Part shown: positions 28,185-36,116 of the stretch, one piece after another
How the letters are laid out: each line of letters begins with the position of its first letter
Numbering within the stretch: position 1 is the first letter of the stretch
NCBI RefSeq assembly: GCF_003339525.1
Contig: NZ_CP031124.1
Location: 2,418,001-2,482,000, forward strand
From: Ephemeroptericola cinctiostellae
Lineage (GTDB): Bacteria; Pseudomonadota; Gammaproteobacteria; Burkholderiales; Burkholderiaceae
Length of the DNA stretch: 64,000 bases
Direction of reading: 5' to 3'
Position numbers and translations under genes: made by a program
The notes under the pieces: model-generated
The model's input: the letters and a program-made list of their open reading frames with translations, nothing else
Database searches by the model: none
Told to the model about the DNA's origin: nothing

Positions 28185-28643
28185 ATGCTCGACAAAATCA
28201 ATAAAAAAATCCTTGCCGCTTTACAAGAAGATGGCCGCATCACCAATGTTGATCTCGCCACCAAAGCCAACCTGTCGCCCGCCGCCTGTTTGGAGCGGGT
28301 GCGCCGCTTGACCGACATGGGTTACATCGTCGGCTACACAGCCTTGCTCAACCCTGAGATGCTCAACGTGTCATTGATGGTATTCATTGAGGTCTTACTC
28401 GATCGCACCACCCCCGAAGTGTTCGATGACTTCAAACGCAGTGCGCAAAAAATCCCCGAAATCATGGAGTGTCACATGGTTGCAGGGGGATTTGATTATT
28501 TATTGAAAATTCGTGTGAAAGACATGAATGCTTACCGTGAGTTTCATGGCAAGACGCTGACACAGCTCAAAGGCTTGCGTGAAACACGCACGTATGCGGT
28601 GATGGATGAAGTCAAAAGTGGGACGAAGTTGCCGATCACATGA
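28185..28643 (+). CDS. Lrp/AsnC-family regulator, probable putA activator
   Basis: 152 residues from an ATG with a GAAGGAG site seven bases upstream; the frame is open earlier but without support. The N-terminal helix-turn-helix (about residues 1-60) reads INKKILAALQEDGRITNVDL and LSPAACLERVRRL. The C-terminal RAM/AsnC ligand domain contains MECHMVAGGFDYLLKIRVKDM. Divergent from putA, so probably a proline-responsive regulator like PutR of other proteobacteria; PutA here lacks its own DNA-binding domain, which supports that. Ligand and targets are inferred. Confidence 0.9.
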   Translation: MLDKINKKILAALQEDGRITNVDLATKANLSPAACLERVRRLTDMGYIVGYTALLNPEMLNVSLMVFIEVLLDRTTPEVFDDFKRSAQKIPEIMECHMVAGGFDYLLKIRVKDMNAYREFHGKTLTQLKGLRETRTYAVMDEVKSGTKLPIT

Positions 28644-28758
28644 TCCTGATCGCGTTCGACGTGACATCACCCCAATAAACGTGAAGCGCTGGATCAACCC
28701 GAAACGCTTCAATTGTTGGGCAAAAGCAATCTTCAGAAGGTGAAACTCGCAGTAACCC

Positions 28759-28858
28759 CATTCGAACACTTCAACCGATTGAAAAACTGGATGTTGTTCG
28801 GTAGTGCTTCAATAACAGAGAGCAACACCATTCGAACGCCTCAACCGATTAAAAAACT
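28759..28858. repeat. Direct repeat, two 30-base copies
   Basis: Copies at 28759-28788 and 28829-28858 share CATTCGAAC, then TCAACCGATT and AAAAACT, with three differences, 70 bases apart. They lie between the lrp and merR 3' ends. No function recognised; possibly a transcription end region duplicated by slippage. Confidence 0.6.
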
Positions 28859-28859
28859 A

Positions 28860-29288
28860 CTAATTGAGCCCATGACATGCACACGCCTCACCATGCGCAG
28901 CAGCAACAAGCTCGTGCAAAATTCCGCAGCGCTCACTCGAATTGACTTGTGAACATTGGTGTTGCAAGCGGTCGAGTTGCTTCTCCAGCGCAGTCAAACT
29001 GACCAGTCGAGCACGGATTTTAAGCAATTGCTGTTCAACCAAGAGATTGATTTGGGTGCAATCGGCTTGCGGCTCAAGGGTAAAAGCAAGCAATTGCCCT
29101 GTGTCGGCAATCGACATGTCCAGCGAACGGCAGTGTTTGATGAATGCCAACTGTTCAACATGTTTATTGGAATAGGTGCGATAGCCATTGTCCTGCCGTT
29201 CAGGAAGTGGCAATAGGTTTTGCTGCTCATAGTAGCGGATGGTTTCGACGGCAACGCCTGTGGCGGCGGCAAGTTGACTGATTTTCAT
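28860..29288 (-). CDS. cadR: MerR-family Cd/Pb-responsive regulator (CadR/PbrR type)
   Basis: 142 residues starting MKISQLAAATGV with a GGAGAA site; a longer frame is possible but lacks a ribosome site. The MerR helix-turn-helix includes VETIRYYEQQNLLP and the HCRSLDMS motif of the CadR/PbrR group. The C-terminal metal loop has Cys in NSSERCGILHEL and an extra Cys/His tail (HGEACACHGLN). It is divergent from a heavy-metal ATPase whose promoter has the long spacer that MerR proteins untwist, so it should activate that gene in Cd, Pb or Zn excess. Which metal is preferred cannot be told. Confidence 0.9.
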   Translation of the reverse strand: MKISQLAAATGVAVETIRYYEQQNLLPLPERQDNGYRTYSNKHVEQLAFIKHCRSLDMSIADTGQLLAFTLEPQADCTQINLLVEQQLLKIRARLVSLTALEKQLDRLQHQCSQVNSSERCGILHELVAAAHGEACACHGLN

Positions 29289-29327
29289 AGGATTCTCCAT
29301 TGGATGTGCCATTTTAAGCGAAATCGC

Positions 29328-29358
29328 TTGACCTTGAAGTGACATGAGGGTTTTTAAT
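29328..29358 (+). promoter_or_regulatory. MerR-type promoter of the metal ATPase gene
   Basis: -35 TTGACC (29328-29333), 19-base spacer, -10 TTTAAT (29353-29358). The imperfect dyad ACCTTGAAGT-g-ACATGAGGGT (29331-29351) fills the spacer. The over-long spacer with a dyad is the hallmark of MerR-activated promoters. Confidence 0.85.
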
Positions 29359-29390
29359 GACAGGGTTCATTCATTCCCATGGAGAAAATC

Positions 29391-31448
29391 ATGTCAGCCT
29401 CTTGCTGCGACCACGACGAAAAGCCCAAAGCCCCTGCCACCACCAAAGACCATACAGATCATGACCATGATCACAAAGGTCACGCTCATGGTCACGACAC
29501 ACACAAAGGCCACAATCACGACGAGGGGCACAATGATCATGATGATGACCATGCTGATCACGACCATGACCATGGCGATCCATCGAGTTTTAGAACTTAT
29601 GTTCCCGCCATCACCAGCTTATTATTACTGTTGATGGGCATTGGCTTCGATCACTTTTTCAAATCCAGTTTTTTCACAGGCTGGGTGCGTTTTGTTTGGT
29701 ATGCGCTGTCCTATATGCCTGTTGGCTGGCCAGTCATCAAAGAAACGCTGGAAGGCTTCAAATCCAAACAGTTTTTCACCGAGTTTTCACTCATGGCTTT
29801 GGCGATGCTGGGTGCCTTTTCAATTGGCGAATATCCAGAAGGTGTGGCCGTGATGCTATTCTATGCGGTGGGTGAATTGTTCCAAAGTGCAGCCGTCAAC
29901 CGCGCCAAAGGCAACATCAAGGCTTTGCTCGACGTGCGTCCCCATACAGCGGCCGTGTTACGTGAGGGTACGTACCAAACCGTCGCCCCCGAATCGGTGG
30001 ACATCGGTGAAACCATCCAAATCCGTTCAGGCGAAAAAGCCCCATTGGATGGTGAAATGTTAAGCAACGGCAGCAGTTTCAACACATCTGCTTTGACGGG
30101 TGAAAGCAAACCCAAAAACATCAACCAAGGCGAAACGGTGCTGGCGGGCATGGTCAATCTTGATAAAGTCATTGAACTCAAAGTCAGTCGAAAATTTGCC
30201 GATTCATCACTGGCGCGGATTCTCGATCTCGTGCAGAACGCCAGTTCTCGCAAAGCCAAAACTGAATTGATGATTCGTCGTTTCGCCCAAGTTTACACGC
30301 CGATTGTGTTCTTTTTGGCTATGGCATTGGTGGTGTTACCGTATGTCATCGTTGAACACTATGTGTTCCGAGAGTGGCTCTACCGCGCATTGGTCTTTCT
30401 CGTCATTTCTTGCCCATGCGCTTTGGTTATTTCCATCCCACTCGGTTACTTCGGTGGCATCGGTGCGGCTTCGCGCAACGGGATTTTATTCAAAGGCGGC
30501 AACTACCTCGATGTGATGGCCAAGGTCAACACGGTGGTGATGGATAAAACAGGTACGTTGACTGAAGGCGTATTTGAAGTGCAGGATGTGCAGACCACAG
30601 GCATGGACAAGACCGAATTCATGCGCACGTTGATCGCTTTAGAGCAAAAATCCACCCATCCGATCGCCAAGGCCGTGACCCAATTTGTGATAGACAATCC
30701 CCAAGCCCTTGAAGCAACGGATGTTGAAGAAATATCAGGGCATGGCTTAAAAGGCACCGTTAACGGCGCCACCGTATTAGCGGGCAATACCAAATTGCTG
30801 CGTAAATTCGACATCGCTTACGATGCAACAATCGACAGCATTGTCGAAACCATTGTGGTGGTCGCCATCAATGGCGCCTACACAGGCCATGTCACCATTG
30901 CAGACCAAATTAAAACCGACGCGCAAGCCGCAGTTAAGGCCATGCACGACAACGGTGTGAATCAAACCATCATGCTCAGCGGTGACAAATCGGCCATTAC
31001 GCAAAAAGTCGCACAATCCATTGGCATCGACACCGCGTATGGCGATTTACTGCCCGAAGACAAAGTCGCCCATGTCGAAAAAATCAAAACAGACCCCTCC
31101 AAAGTTGTGGCATTCGTCGGTGACGGTGTGAACGATGCGCCCGTGCTGGCGTTGAGCGATGTGGGCATTGCAATGGGCGGCATGGGTTCAGATGCAGCGA
31201 TTGAAACCGCCGATGTGGTGATCCAGACCGATCAACCGAGCAAAATCGCCACAGCCATCAAAATCAGTAAAGCCACCAAACACATTGTTTGGCAAAATAT
31301 CGGCCTGGCATTCTCCGTCAAAGCCATCGTTCTGCTGCTCGGTGCGGGTGGTCTGGCCACCATGTGGGAAGCGGTGTTTGCCGATGTGGGTGTCGCGTTG
31401 TTGGCGATTTTGAACGCCATGCGAATCCAACGCATGACGTTTGACTAA
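29391..31448 (+). CDS. cadA: Cd/Zn/Pb-transporting P-type ATPase
   Basis: 685 residues from an ATG with GGAG six bases upstream. Exports divalent soft metals across the inner membrane. The N-terminus has no HMA ferredoxin-like domain; it has a Cys pair (SCCDHDEK) and about 50 residues dominated by His and Asp (residues 15-65), likely a metal-buffering tail. Then membrane helices with the metal-binding CPC in SCPCALVISIPLG, phosphorylation site Asp385 (DKTGTLT), HP motif THPIAKA, and GDGVNDAPVLA. These identify a P1B-2 ATPase. Divergent merR gene and MerR promoter upstream. A weak CCCC/GGGG hairpin near 31602-31619 lies between it and the next operon. Confidence 0.93.
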   Translation: MSASCCDHDEKPKAPATTKDHTDHDHDHKGHAHGHDTHKGHNHDEGHNDHDDDHADHDHDHGDPSSFRTYVPAITSLLLLLMGIGFDHFFKSSFFTGWVRFVWYALSYMPVGWPVIKETLEGFKSKQFFTEFSLMALAMLGAFSIGEYPEGVAVMLFYAVGELFQSAAVNRAKGNIKALLDVRPHTAAVLREGTYQTVAPESVDIGETIQIRSGEKAPLDGEMLSNGSSFNTSALTGESKPKNINQGETVLAGMVNLDKVIELKVSRKFADSSLARILDLVQNASSRKAKTELMIRRFAQVYTPIVFFLAMALVVLPYVIVEHYVFREWLYRALVFLVISCPCALVISIPLGYFGGIGAASRNGILFKGGNYLDVMAKVNTVVMDKTGTLTEGVFEVQDVQTTGMDKTEFMRTLIALEQKSTHPIAKAVTQFVIDNPQALEATDVEEISGHGLKGTVNGATVLAGNTKLLRKFDIAYDATIDSIVETIVVVAINGAYTGHVTIADQIKTDAQAAVKAMHDNGVNQTIMLSGDKSAITQKVAQSIGIDTAYGDLLPEDKVAHVEKIKTDPSKVVAFVGDGVNDAPVLALSDVGIAMGGMGSDAAIETADVVIQTDQPSKIATAIKISKATKHIVWQNIGLAFSVKAIVLLLGAGGLATMWEAVFADVGVALLAILNAMRIQRMTFD

Positions 31449-31670
31449 CCCGCACATGATCACAAACCATTGCTATTGAATACCCCTACAAAATGAATGA
31501 TTGTCGCCGCATATTGACCTCAATGTTAAATGTGAGCAACCCAATGTAAGCACCTTTTTATCGCTGATGTAGTGTCATAAGCATGGGCATTGGAACATGA
31601 ACCCCTCATTTAGTTGGGGATTTTTCCAATCGATCCTGATACAATCGATCCAAACGGAAGGATACTAAAG

Positions 31671-32825
31671 ATGGAACAAGAAGCAGCCTTAAAACCCACT
31701 GAATCTACAGTTTCAACCACACAAACACCGACCTCAGTCGCTGTCCATTTGCCCGTAGAATGGGCACAAAAAATACCTGAAGTGGTACAAAAATTCAATA
31801 TACCCAGCCTTGTGGGCACACAAATTGTGACTTTTGGCCAAGAGCCTGTCAATGAATTTAGCCGCCACTTGGATGACATGCTCGAGCAAATCACCAAGGC
31901 CGACTCGCCTGTATTGTTTGAGCTGTTTCGTCAGGTGAGCAAAGGTGTGAAAGACATGGACTTGCCTTCACTTGAAACAGAAATCCGTAAAAAATTGGAA
32001 GGTGGTTGGTTGTCACGCATGGCCAGAATAATTGGGCTGGGCAGTCAAGCGGGGCGACTCGAATCTGCGGCTGATGAAGTGCGTGGCCTGCTAAAATCCA
32101 AAGCCTCTTCTTTACTCGATTTAATTCGCCCCATGGAAACACAGGTTTCCATTGAAAGCAACAAACTGATTGGCGAGGTCAATCGTCTGGCTCAGCAAGC
32201 AGCAGGTTATCGCAACAGCATTTTGAATCTGGGCGTGTATGTGGCGGCTGGGCGTGAAATTTTGCATGACGCGCACACACAGCTGACTCATATTGAAGCG
32301 CAAGCCCATGCCTCACAAGACCCCATGCAGGTGCGTGACGCAAAAGACTTTCGCACCAAAGTGGAGCTGTTTGAAAATCGCATATTGACACTTGAATCCG
32401 CGTATGCCAAAGCACCCGTTGACTTAGAGTCCATTGGTATTGCACAAAGTGCGGGCTTAATGACGTTAGCCGACACAATCAGCTCTTCACAGGTTGAGTT
32501 CAACGACATTAAATCTGCGTTATTGCGCTTGAATGCCACGTTCCAAATTCGTTCATTGCAACAGCTCAACACCATGCGCCGTGAATTACGTGCTGATCTA
32601 CAAAAATACTCACTGCAACAACTTGAAACCGTTGCTGTTGATGCCACACGTTCAGCGGCTGACGCCCAACTTGAAAATGCCCAACTGCTGCTCGGCGTGG
32701 CGACAACATTGGGCAATATTTCAAACAAAGTGGACGCAGAGCGGCAAAAAAATGTAAGCAAAATCGCCAGCACGCGCGCCTTGCTCAAGCAAGTTCAACA
32801 AACGGTGGCAACGCTAAACCCATAA
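31671..32825 (+). CDS. telA: TelA-family toxic anion resistance protein
   Basis: 384 residues from an ATG with an AAGGA site; the frame continues 57 bases upstream without support. Soluble, strongly helical, rich in Gln/Glu/Leu with long amphipathic stretches, matching TelA/KlaA proteins linked to tellurite and other toxic-anion resistance. Recognisable blocks: MARIIGLGSQ, VEIDRLAQQAAGYR-like EVNRLAQQAAGYRNS, and ATRSAADAQLENAQLLLG. First gene of a four-gene plus-strand operon with TerD, an unknown and a vWA protein. The biochemical role of TelA is not established; the group may act in envelope or metal stress. Confidence 0.88.
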   Translation: MEQEAALKPTESTVSTTQTPTSVAVHLPVEWAQKIPEVVQKFNIPSLVGTQIVTFGQEPVNEFSRHLDDMLEQITKADSPVLFELFRQVSKGVKDMDLPSLETEIRKKLEGGWLSRMARIIGLGSQAGRLESAADEVRGLLKSKASSLLDLIRPMETQVSIESNKLIGEVNRLAQQAAGYRNSILNLGVYVAAGREILHDAHTQLTHIEAQAHASQDPMQVRDAKDFRTKVELFENRILTLESAYAKAPVDLESIGIAQSAGLMTLADTISSSQVEFNDIKSALLRLNATFQIRSLQQLNTMRRELRADLQKYSLQQLETVAVDATRSAADAQLENAQLLLGVATTLGNISNKVDAERQKNVSKIASTRALLKQVQQTVATLNP

Positions 32826-32895
32826 TTTTTGACCTATTAAACCTATTAATTGATTGTATTAATTTCCGTATTCATTACTATTTAAGGACGCTCAA

Positions 32896-33576
32896 ATGAC
32901 AAGCATTGACGGCGCAGGTGTTTTTGTACTGGAAAAAGGCGATATTTTTGAGGTCGACAAAGCCCTCACTTCCTTACACATCGGCACTTATTGGGATCCT
33001 GCAAAAAGCAGTGTGGCGCACGATGTTGACTCACACGCGGTATTGCTGATTCATCGCGGTGGCGATGCCAATGCACCCGCCATGTATGGCGCAGGCTCAC
33101 ATTTTTTGACTTATGCCAATAAAACACTCACGCCCGCTGAAGATGAAGATGGCGATGTGATTGGCTTTCAAACGGTTGATTCATCCATGTGGCATTCTTC
33201 AGACAACCGTACAGGTGGAGCGGCCGAGTTGAAACATGGGGCACATGGCGACAGCCATGAAGAGGATTTAAGCGAAGAAATGATGATTCACCTTTCTCGC
33301 TTGCCAGCCAAAGGTGTTGAAATTGCAGTTTGGTTGACCATCCATAAAGCCGTTGAGCGCAAACTGGATTTCAGCCAAATCAAAGGCCTGTTTGTCGAAG
33401 TGTGCGACGCTTATGGAAATGAGCTGTGCCGCTACCACCCTTCAGGTGAGTTTGCAGGCTTTACCGCCCTGCAAGTTGGGTCTCTGATGAAAAAATCAGA
33501 TGGCTCATGGGCATTCACCGCCATTGGCGCAGGCTCAAAAACAGGGTTGGCTGACATCATCGAAGCGTATCAATAA
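32896..33576 (+). CDS. terD: TerD-family stress protein
   Basis: 226 residues. TerD domain with LEKGDIFEVDK, DVDSHAVLLIHR (calcium-type acidic loop), SSDNRTGG, and DAYGNELCRYH near the C-terminus. Compared with canonical TerD (about 190 residues) it has an inserted His-, Glu- and Asp-rich loop (about residues 117-130). AAGGA site upstream of the ATG. TerD proteins are calcium-binding and occur in tellurite/stress clusters; this copy stands with TelA and a vWA protein but without TerB, TerC or TerZ. Precise role unknown. Confidence 0.87.
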   Translation: MTSIDGAGVFVLEKGDIFEVDKALTSLHIGTYWDPAKSSVAHDVDSHAVLLIHRGGDANAPAMYGAGSHFLTYANKTLTPAEDEDGDVIGFQTVDSSMWHSSDNRTGGAAELKHGAHGDSHEEDLSEEMMIHLSRLPAKGVEIAVWLTIHKAVERKLDFSQIKGLFVEVCDAYGNELCRYHPSGEFAGFTALQVGSLMKKSDGSWAFTAIGAGSKTGLADIIEAYQ

Positions 33577-33578
33577 CA

Positions 33579-34547
33579 ATGTCAAGCAAGCCCAAAGTGC
33601 TTTTTGATCACACGCAAGCCTCGGTCACACAGCCCACAAAGAAACCCAGTGTGTTGTTTGGCACAGCACAAGCGTTGTTGCCCAAAAGCACCGCCCCTAA
33701 AATTCTGACAGGTGGCGTGTTGCGTCAGCGCCTACCGTGCAGCATAGACGATTTACAAAAATTGAACCCTTCAGCCGAGGCCGACACCTTGGCCGCAGCA
33801 CTGCGCATTATTCACAGCATCAATTTAGATGACCCGCACTTCGAAGACATTGTGCGTTTTGGTGAGGATTTACAAATTGAGCATGGTCAAATGACCGAGA
33901 CTGCACTCAACATCGCCAACAACGAGCATGTGACACAGGTACAAACGGTTTTAAATCAATTGTTCGGCATCATCAAGCACCTTGATCCAGAGCAAGTGTT
34001 TGCTAATAAGCAACCATCGACGGTACGAAAATTGACAAACTTGATCGTGCCGAAAGCAACACCACGCCAAGTATTTGATGTGTACTATCCTCAATTGATG
34101 GCCTGCATAGAACAAGTGAAGCAACGTGAACAAACCTTGATTGAACTGGATACGACATTATCCAAACTGAAGTCACGCCATACAAAGCTCTTGCATCAGA
34201 TGGTCTGTTATATCATCGCCGCCAATTTTACAGTTCAATACATCCGTCAAAACCAACTGAATCGCACCGAGCACTACAACGCCCAAGCCAATGCCTTGGA
34301 ACATCGAGCCAACAGCCTTTTGGAGACCCAAACTGCATTGCATATGAGCCAGACCACCCATGATGTATTGACTGAACATTTACATGCGCTCAACACCACG
34401 ATCAGCACTGTATTGCATCAAGATTTGCCTGTGTTTTATACCGCTTACACCGCTGCATTAATGGCTAAACCAAACCAAAATTCACGCATGTCGCTGCGTC
34501 GAATTTATTTAAAACTGATTGAGCATTTAAACGGAGAAAAAATATGA
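33579..34547 (+). CDS. Hypothetical protein of the TelA-TerD-vWA operon
   Basis: 322 residues, not recognised. No signal peptide. Residues 1-50 are basic, with the doubled motif KPKVLFDHTQA / KPSVLFGTAQA. After that the protein is mostly alpha-helical with coiled-coil character (for example QTLIELDTTLSKLKSRHTK, residues about 190-210). One hydrophobic patch (MVCYIIAANFTV) is probably buried. It starts three bases after terD and overlaps the next gene by four bases, so it must work with TelA, TerD and the vWA protein. A scaffold or adaptor role is a guess. Confidence 0.82.
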   Translation: MSSKPKVLFDHTQASVTQPTKKPSVLFGTAQALLPKSTAPKILTGGVLRQRLPCSIDDLQKLNPSAEADTLAAALRIIHSINLDDPHFEDIVRFGEDLQIEHGQMTETALNIANNEHVTQVQTVLNQLFGIIKHLDPEQVFANKQPSTVRKLTNLIVPKATPRQVFDVYYPQLMACIEQVKQREQTLIELDTTLSKLKSRHTKLLHQMVCYIIAANFTVQYIRQNQLNRTEHYNAQANALEHRANSLLETQTALHMSQTTHDVLTEHLHALNTTISTVLHQDLPVFYTAYTAALMAKPNQNSRMSLRRIYLKLIEHLNGEKI

Positions 34548-35284
34548 GTATTTTTGAAATTGAAAAAGAAGTCGAAAAAGTTCGCTTTGTCCTCGAAAAA
34601 AATGGCATTGACCATGTCGTGCGCGCTCGCGTTGGGATTAACCTTGATGTCTCAGGCTCCATGGTTGAACTGTATAAACAGGGTGTCGTGCAACGAGTGG
34701 TCGAGCGCATTCTACCGCTCGGCTTGGCTTGCGACGACGATGGTGAAATCGATGTTTGGGGGTTTTCGAGCCGCACAGCCCTCGCTTGTGTGGCCACACG
34801 TGAAAATTACAAAAACATTGTGAACCAAGAAATGATGGATGGTGATTTAGATCACATCCTGTGGGAAGGGACACAATATGCCCCTGTCATTCAAGCCAAT
34901 CTAAAATACTACAGCGAGCCCCACTCACCTGTGCTTAATTTTTTTCGTAAACTGTTTAAAGGCCATAATGAAGAAGAACAATCATTGCCTGTGATCAACT
35001 ATTTTTTAACGGATGGCGAAAACACAGACCCACAAGCAACCCAAACATTGTTCGAACATATTGAAGAAACCGATGCACAAATTTATTATCTATTAATTGG
35101 CGTGGGTCATGCCAAATACGAATTTTTACGGCAGATGGCTGAGCGTTTCCCCAACGTTGGCTTTGTCCCAGTTAAAAATTTAGCTCAATTTTTAGAGGAT
35201 GAAAGCATTTACGAACAACTTTTACCCGCAGAACTCTGCACTTGGCTCAAGCATGAACATGATGAGGAAGATGGGCACCATTAA
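34544..35284 (+). CDS. vWA-domain protein of TerF/TerY type
   Basis: 246 residues, no signal peptide. von Willebrand A domain with a full MIDAS: DVSGSM near residue 35, a Thr around residue 107 (WEGTQYAP) and TDGENTD near residue 149. The VGHAKYEFLRQMAERFPNVGF block and the acidic His-rich end are like the C-terminal vWA part of TerF-like proteins in tellurite-resistance clusters. Start codon overlaps the previous stop (ATGA), with GGAG upstream. Presumably a metal-dependent protein-interaction partner for TerD. Confidence 0.88.
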   Translation: MSIFEIEKEVEKVRFVLEKNGIDHVVRARVGINLDVSGSMVELYKQGVVQRVVERILPLGLACDDDGEIDVWGFSSRTALACVATRENYKNIVNQEMMDGDLDHILWEGTQYAPVIQANLKYYSEPHSPVLNFFRKLFKGHNEEEQSLPVINYFLTDGENTDPQATQTLFEHIEETDAQIYYLLIGVGHAKYEFLRQMAERFPNVGFVPVKNLAQFLEDESIYEQLLPAELCTWLKHEHDEEDGHH

Positions 35285-35322
35285 ATAGAGGTTGGTGTGA
35301 TTACGAACGGCACACCTTTGTT

Positions 35323-35357
35323 CATGATTAAAGACGTGCCACAGGTCTTTAATCATG
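35323..35357. other. 13-bp perfect hairpin after the TerD/vWA operon
   Basis: CATGATTAAAGAC (35323-35335) and GTCTTTAATCATG (35345-35357) with a 9-base loop, 39 bases past the vWA stop. No T run follows on either side, so it is not a classical terminator; it could be an mRNA 3' stabilising structure or a protein-binding palindrome. Confidence 0.75.
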
Positions 35358-35431
35358 TCGCTAAGCCTTCTAGCGTCACACCGTACTTGCCAAAACAATT
35401 GAGGAAACGCCGTTGAAGACGGTGTTCATTG

Positions 35432-35529
35432 TTGCTTGGTTGCTTGGTTGCTTGGTTGCTTGGTTGCTTGGTTGCTTGGTTGCTTGGTTGCTTGGTTGCT
35501 TGGTTGCTTGGTTGCTTGGTTGCTTGGTT
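35432..35529. repeat. Octanucleotide tandem repeat, about 12 copies
   Basis: Perfect tandem TTGCTTGG (CCAAGCAA on the other strand), 98 bases or 12.25 copies with no interruptions. It lies between the convergent vWA and hemerythrin genes, in no supported gene. Each period mixes the CCAA and GCAA tetramers familiar from phase-variable genes of Haemophilus, but here no start codon or ribosome site frames it. Confidence 0.97.
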
Positions 35530-35608
35530 AGATCAACAGATTGTTGCCATTTTATTTTTTAAAATCCAGTGCTGTCGATTGTTTAGCACCCACAGTCAAA
35601 TCATCGAC

Positions 35609-36115
35609 TCAACCACAACCGCAACCACTCCCCACAGGCTTTGCATCACCCTGACTGGATGTGCTCAAATCCGCATGCGTCGACTCAATAAAATACGTCA
35701 AAGCATAATCCATCGTTGTCGCGTGAATGCGCAACCATGCAGACAACTCGGTCGCCAACACATAAGCGAAATGTGTTTCACCTGCGGCCACGCGCTCACG
35801 CACCATGCGCATGACCCCGATCACTTGTGTGTGCTCACTCACGTGACAACCCGCCGCAGGAAAACTTAAGCGCGCCATCCAACCTTCTTCAAGGTCAAAA
35901 TGTGCTTGTGTATGGGCAATGGCCTCATCCAAAACAGACACCAAATCTACTTCGGGTGTTTTTGCCAAACGATTCAAAATATCAACAAACTCTTGATGGG
36001 TTTGATCCAAAGCGGTGTTGCCCAAGACCATTTCATCGTCCCAAACCATCACATCGCCCGCCACATCATGTGCGGCTTCAACCATTGTTTCAGTTTCAGC
36101 AGTCACTTCACTCAT
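35609..36115 (-). CDS. Bacteriohemerythrin-like protein
   Basis: 168 residues from the ATG with AAGGAAA upstream. Hemerythrin domain with the di-iron ligands laid out as DQTHQEF, HTQAHFDLEEGWM, CHVSEHTQVI and RIHATTMDYAL. The N-terminal 28 residues are acidic (TAETETMVEAA) and the C-terminus ends in a Gly/Cys tail, GSGCGCG. It binds O2 or senses redox/iron in the family; no signalling domain is fused. It starts one base before the tsaC stop, so it is co-transcribed with the purine/tsaC operon, an unusual partner. Confidence 0.88.
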   Translation of the reverse strand: MSEVTAETETMVEAAHDVAGDVMVWDDEMVLGNTALDQTHQEFVDILNRLAKTPEVDLVSVLDEAIAHTQAHFDLEEGWMARLSFPAAGCHVSEHTQVIGVMRMVRERVAAGETHFAYVLATELSAWLRIHATTMDYALTYFIESTHADLSTSSQGDAKPVGSGCGCG

Positions 36116-36116
36116 G

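Noticed and set aside
35429..35869. Phase-variable gene encoding LLGCLVAW repeats
   Set aside because: No ribosome site or credible start; the frame beyond the repeat is antisense to the hemerythrin gene.
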